Of a stretch of 8,512 nucleotides of DNA, positions 5,273-8,512 are shown one piece after another (position 1 is the first letter of the stretch; the number at the start of each line of letters is the position of its first letter). Source of the stretch: Bacillota bacterium (GTDB taxonomy: Bacteria > Bacillota > Clostridia > Christensenellales > Pumilibacteraceae); NCBI GenBank assembly GCA_009787685.1, contig WQSV01000050.1, positions 1 through 8,512 on the forward strand, written 5' to 3'. The position numbers were made by a program, and so were the translations under genes. Below the pieces are notes generated by a model. That model had not been told where the DNA came from and made no database searches. It worked only from the letters and a program-made list of their open reading frames with translations.

Positions 5273-5920
5273 ATGGTAATAGTAAAATTTGAAAAAGTTA
5301 ATATGCGTGAATTTATTCCGCACCTTGATATTATGAGGGTGTTCAATATGGCTTTTAGGCGTTCGGGTCTTAAGGTTAATTATTCCGAGGGGTTTAATCC
5401 GCATGCCTTGTTTTTCTTTTGTCAGCCTTTGCCACTTGGTGTTGCAAGTAGGGCGGAATATTTTTGTGTTTCGACTTCTGAAACTGCGGAAGATGTGAAG
5501 AACAAACTAAATGAAAACCTTCCGAAAGGCATAAAAATTTTGAAAACAAAAACAGTTGACGGAGATCCAAATTTTGCCGCAAATTGCGGAAGAGCGGATT
5601 ATGTTGTTGAATTTGATGAGGTTTTGCCATATTTTGACCTCAAGAACACGATTTTAAAAAAAGACGAGTTTTTGTTGACAAGGATTGATAAAACCGGACA
5701 AAGGAAAACAAAAAATGTTCGAAATTCAATTTTTAAACTATCCCAAAATGAAAATAAACTAAAAATGCAGTTGGGTTATGGCAATGAAAATTTGCGGGCA
5801 GACGCTATGTCAAAACAAATTTTAACAAACTCTGCCACGCATAGTATGGTGAAATTAATAACAAAAATCAAAACATACGACAAAAACGGCGTTGATTTCG
5901 ATAAAAAGTACTTTTCATAA
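5273..5920 (+). CDS. DUF2344 / TIGR03936-like radical SAM-associated protein
   Basis: A 215-residue protein. The family core lies at the N-terminus: VKFEK (4-8), HLDIMRVFNMAFRRSGL (17-33), YSEGFNPHALFFF (37-49) and PLPLGVASRAEYF (52-64). This matches the family pattern of HLDlmr, RRag, SeGFNPHp and LplGv.s.aEy. The middle and C-terminal part (about 95-215) is Lys/Asn-rich and less conserved. The biochemical role is unknown; the steady pairing with the preceding radical SAM protein, sometimes as one fused chain, implies they act on the same substrate. It is cytoplasmic, with no signal or membrane segment. ATG 5273 follows an in-frame TAA four codons upstream and gives the family's usual N-terminus, but there is no clear Shine-Dalgarno site. 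The gene lies 65 bases after the radical SAM gene and 24-48 bases before the RNase gene, consistent with one operon. Confidence 0.85.
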   Translation: MVIVKFEKVNMREFIPHLDIMRVFNMAFRRSGLKVNYSEGFNPHALFFFCQPLPLGVASRAEYFCVSTSETAEDVKNKLNENLPKGIKILKTKTVDGDPNFAANCGRADYVVEFDEVLPYFDLKNTILKKDEFLLTRIDKTGQRKTKNVRNSIFKLSQNENKLKMQLGYGNENLRADAMSKQILTNSATHSMVKLITKIKTYDKNGVDFDKKYFS

Positions 5921-5968
5921 AAAATTAGGTCTTTTATAAAAATTATGTCGAAAACCAAAAAGGAAAAC

Positions 5969-7390
5969 ATGACAAACAAAGGAACTATTCTAATTGATGT
6001 TCAAGAAAATATGTCTTCAGTCTCTCTTATTGAAGGGGGGCTTTTGAATGAGTTTTATGTTGAGTTTAATCACAATTATTCATTGACGGGAAATATTTAT
6101 AAAGGTAGAGTTGTTAATGTGTTGCCAGGATTGGAAACAGCATTTGTCGATATAGGACTCAATAAAAACGCATTTTTATTTATTGGAGAAACTCATGATA
6201 AAGAAAAGTCTCACAAAATTAATGAGGGAGACTTTGTTATGGTTCAAGTGACAAAAGAAGAAACTAAAGACAAGGGGGCGATGGTTACAACAAATATCTC
6301 GATTCCGGGAAGATTACTACTCTATCTTCCGCAAATTGATTTTGCTGGTGTGTCGGGAAGAATAACGGATGCTGAAACTCGACATAGACTATTAAAAGTT
6401 ATTGAAAAAATCAAGAAGCCTAATGATGGATTTGTTGCAAGAACTCTTTGCATGGAAGAAAGTGTTTCAGAAATTGAGAAAGAAGCGAAGGTTTTGAGAG
6501 AGCTTTCCAAGGTGGTGACAGAGAAGTATTTGGAGAGTGGAATCGGACTGATTCATTCTGAAGACAACCTTCTTTTGCGATGTGTGCGTGACATACTAAG
6601 CAAAAATATCGAAAAAATTTATTGCAATGACAAAAAAACAACAAATGAATTAAAAGAAAAGTGCAAAATTCATCATCCGTCTTTCCATAATCTTATTGAA
6701 TATCACAATGACAAAATTGATATTTTAGATGAATTTGGTGTGATAAAACAACTCGATAAACTCCTTGAAAAAACAGTGACACTAGGGTGCGGAGGAACGC
6801 TTAATATTGACAAAACAACAGCATTAACTGCAATTGATGTCAACACCCACAAATTTGTTGGAGGGGTTGATCATGAGCAGACGATATATGAAACCAACAT
6901 GCAAGCGGCAAAAGAAATAGCAAGGCAACTGAGACTTCGAAACACAGGTGGGCTAGTTGTTGTCGATTTTATTGATATGTATTCTGAAGAGCAACTTGAT
7001 GATGTTTTGAATCTTCTTCGCTCAGAGGTTGCTCAAGATAGAGTTAAAACTCGTGTTATGGGGAGTATTGGTTTTGGTCTTGTTGCATTAACAAGAAAGA
7101 AAATGGGCAATGAATTGAGAAAGTATCTTTTGGATGATTGTGATGAGTGTGGGGGAAGGATTCACTCAAAAAACTACATGATGAGAAAAATGAAAGCAGG
7201 ATTGAAACGACTTTTTTCAGAAGGCGACCACACTCAAGCATTTATCGCATTATGCCCATATTTTTCAAAACAAATTTCTGCATTCAATGAATTTATTAGT
7301 GATTGCAAGCAGATTTGGCCAGACAAAGATATATCGTTTGTCTCAAGCCCAACTGCTAAAACAGGCGAGTTTTATGTTTCTGGACGGTAA
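5969..7390 (+). CDS. rng: Ribonuclease E/G family endoribonuclease
   Basis: A 473-residue RNase E/G-family protein that cleaves single-stranded, 5'-monophosphate-favouring RNA in rRNA maturation and mRNA decay. Visible parts: an S1-like domain with IYKGRVVNVLPGLETAFVDI (43-62); GFVART (154-159), matching the 5'-sensor segment; TAIDVN (287-292) with Mg2+-binding Asp290; QLRLRNTGGLVVVDFIDM (320-337) with Asp333; and CDEC (391-394), the CxxC zinc link that joins subunits. Length fits the short RNase G or Firmicute form, with no long disordered scaffold tail as in E. coli RNase E. An in-frame ATG at 5945 would add eight residues (MSKTKKEN). I prefer 5969 because of AAGGA at 5960-5964 and the typical N-terminus, though the spacing of four bases is short. 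A weak possible internal promoter (TTTTCA 5912-5917, TATAAA 5935-5940) lies upstream. It ends the radical SAM module; rplU does not follow. Confidence 0.93.
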   Translation: MTNKGTILIDVQENMSSVSLIEGGLLNEFYVEFNHNYSLTGNIYKGRVVNVLPGLETAFVDIGLNKNAFLFIGETHDKEKSHKINEGDFVMVQVTKEETKDKGAMVTTNISIPGRLLLYLPQIDFAGVSGRITDAETRHRLLKVIEKIKKPNDGFVARTLCMEESVSEIEKEAKVLRELSKVVTEKYLESGIGLIHSEDNLLLRCVRDILSKNIEKIYCNDKKTTNELKEKCKIHHPSFHNLIEYHNDKIDILDEFGVIKQLDKLLEKTVTLGCGGTLNIDKTTALTAIDVNTHKFVGGVDHEQTIYETNMQAAKEIARQLRLRNTGGLVVVDFIDMYSEEQLDDVLNLLRSEVAQDRVKTRVMGSIGFGLVALTRKKMGNELRKYLLDDCDECGGRIHSKNYMMRKMKAGLKRLFSEGDHTQAFIALCPYFSKQISAFNEFISDCKQIWPDKDISFVSSPTAKTGEFYVSGR

Positions 7391-7461
7391 TTTTAGTCAG
7401 TTATGTGTGGCATAGTATGTAGAAAATGATAAACAAAACGTTGATATTATCAAAATTTATA

Positions 7462-7488
7462 AGGCATTGAAAATGCTTGACTTTTTTT
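7462..7488 (+). terminator. Hairpin plus T-run after the RNase gene
   Basis: AGGCATT (7462-7468) pairs with AATGCTT (7472-7478) around loop GAA, with one G-T wobble, followed after GAC by seven T (7482-7488). It can end the radical SAM-RNase transcript. Its 3' arm overlaps the -35 box of the next promoter. The bases 7391-7461 hold nothing else I can identify. Confidence 0.55.
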
Positions 7489-7505
7489 GAAACTTTAAGT
7501 ATAAT
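7477..7505 (+). promoter_or_regulatory. Near-consensus promoter for the lipoprotein gene
   Basis: TTGACT (7477-7482), a 17-base spacer, and a perfect TATAAT (7500-7505). The transcript start is expected near 7512, giving a leader of about 26 bases. This is the best sigma-A-type promoter in the window. It shows the lipoprotein gene is transcribed on its own, not only as part of the RNase operon. Confidence 0.8.
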
Positions 7506-7537
7506 GATTTGAAATGTTGAAGCTTGAAAGAATGACT

Positions 7538-8512
7538 ATGAAAAAATTACTAAAAATATTTTTATCATTAATGCTTTTTTTGGTTCTTACTTTTTCGAGT
7601 GGATGTTTTTTTCTGCCAAGAGTGGACGGTTTGAAAAATTTTCAATTTGATTTTCGCAACAATGTCATGACATGGGATGAGGTTGAGGGGGCGACAAGTT
7701 TTAGGGTTTATCAAAGTGAGCAAGCTAAGCTAGGATGGAGTCATTTTTATTTTGAAACTGTCACAGAACCAGTTTTTTGTGTTTATCGTTTTGATGAAAT
7801 AATGCTTTCGGTGGTCGCAATTAGTGATAGATCAAGACGAAATTCTCCTCGTCAAAGAGTATGGCTTAGTCGCCACACTGAATTGCCTCAGACAAATATT
7901 GTTGTCAATGAAAATGGAAGAGTCTCATGGAACGCTATTGATTATTCTGAGGGTTATGTCATTCGATTGCAATCAATTCCTTATCCATATGTTGATTTCA
8001 CATTCGACACAAATGAAACCAATTTTGATATCAATGAACACATTGGTGAGCATTGCATTGAAATAGTGTGGGGAATTAATGTGACTGCAATTTCAACAGG
8101 CAGAGAAAGAGCAAGCACTGGAAGAATTTATTCCAATTCAACCTCTGAAATGTCAAGATATCCATTAGGGGAAAGAATTGCTCTTATCACTCCTATTTTA
8201 AGATTTGAGAATAATCAAGTGCGTTGGCAAAAGATTTATCACAGCAAAGGTTTCAATGTTATTCTTAATGGAGAGTGCCTTGAGGTGGAGTTATGGCATG
8301 GCAGCACTGACTTTAACATGGGGATGTGGATATTTCCAGAATTTGAAGTGGGCAGTCGCAATACTATTGCTGTTCGAGCATTGGCATCTGAAGATTCAAA
8401 TGCATTAATCAACAGTGAACTTAGCAATGAAGTGTATTTTTATGTTAATCGACTAGATCCTCCTTTGGATGTTTATGTTCGACACACATGGGAAAGTGGA
8501 GGAAGAAGTTTT
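7538..8512 (+). CDS. Putative lipoprotein with repeated fibronectin-III-like modules, 3' end outside window
   Basis: Open to the right edge, with 325 residues visible. The N-terminus is a lipoprotein signal peptide: KK, a hydrophobic run (4-19), then FSSGC with the likely lipid-modified Cys23. The product should be anchored to the outer face of the membrane. After it come at least three related modules of about 85-100 residues, each opening with a beta-strand pattern like NNVMTWDEVEGATSFRVY (41-58). The others begin at about 117 (GRVSWNAIDYSEGYVIRL, 127-144) and 216 (NQVRWQKIYHSKGFNVIL, 226-243). A fourth may begin near 307. This V-x-W...Y-x-V layout is typical of degenerate fibronectin-III-like domains in clostridial surface proteins, which often mediate binding or act as spacers. 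No enzyme motif is visible. ATG 7538 is preferred over ATG 7532 because GAAAG (7525-7529) is then 8 bases upstream. It has its own promoter. Confidence 0.78.
   Translation, partial: MKKLLKIFLSLMLFLVLTFSSGCFFLPRVDGLKNFQFDFRNNVMTWDEVEGATSFRVYQSEQAKLGWSHFYFETVTEPVFCVYRFDEIMLSVVAISDRSRRNSPRQRVWLSRHTELPQTNIVVNENGRVSWNAIDYSEGYVIRLQSIPYPYVDFTFDTNETNFDINEHIGEHCIEIVWGINVTAISTGRERASTGRIYSNSTSEMSRYPLGERIALITPILRFENNQVRWQKIYHSKGFNVILNGECLEVELWHGSTDFNMGMWIFPEFEVGSRNTIAVRALASEDSNALINSELSNEVYFYVNRLDPPLDVYVRHTWESGGRSF

Noticed and set aside
7824..8066. 80-codon + strand frame inside the lipoprotein gene
   Set aside because: It overlaps, in another frame, a longer reading frame with a clear signal peptide and repeated domain pattern; it is a shadow.

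Overview
The window is AT-rich bacterial DNA, with all confident genes on the + strand. It looks like a low-GC Firmicute, most likely a clostridium. Two gene orders support this. The first is sua5/ywlC - ywlE - rpiB, a Bacillus/Clostridium order. The second is a B12-type radical SAM protein (TIGR03960-like) - its DUF2344/TIGR03936-like partner - an RNase E/G-family gene. The group, and a gut or uncultured origin, are inferences. All Trp codons I read are TGG, so the standard bacterial code applies.

Bases 1-1461 hold the first module: the C-terminal part of the Sua5/YwlC tRNA threonylcarbamoyladenylate synthase (its start is outside the window), a YwlE-type protein-arginine phosphatase, and RpiB ribose-5-phosphate isomerase. 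The genes are 22-24 bases apart and end in an intrinsic terminator, so they are probably one operon.

Bases 1462-1792 contain no gene. They hold two imperfect direct copies of a roughly 80-base structured repeat. Each copy has a variable small hairpin, a longer interrupted stem, and an identical terminal hairpin that runs into TTGA. The last hairpin abuts a good promoter for the next gene. That gene (1793-3250) encodes an alpha-helical protein whose C-terminal half resembles DUF4132; its function is unknown.

Bases 3251-3500 hold no intact gene. They contain a possible decayed minus-strand reading frame and a hairpin just before the next start. Bases 3501-7390 are the second module: radical SAM protein, DUF2344-like protein, and RNase E/G. 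In many Firmicutes rplU and rpmA follow; here the module ends in a hairpin that overlaps a near-consensus promoter. This promoter drives a lipoprotein gene with repeated fibronectin-III-like modules, which runs off the right edge.

No tRNA, rRNA, CRISPR array or intact insertion sequence was seen. The least explained features are the paired structured repeat, a hairpin-plus-TTGAC promoter motif seen twice, and a 13-base palindrome, TATGTCWGACATA, present three times in three unrelated genes and always read as Met-Ser-Asp-Ile.
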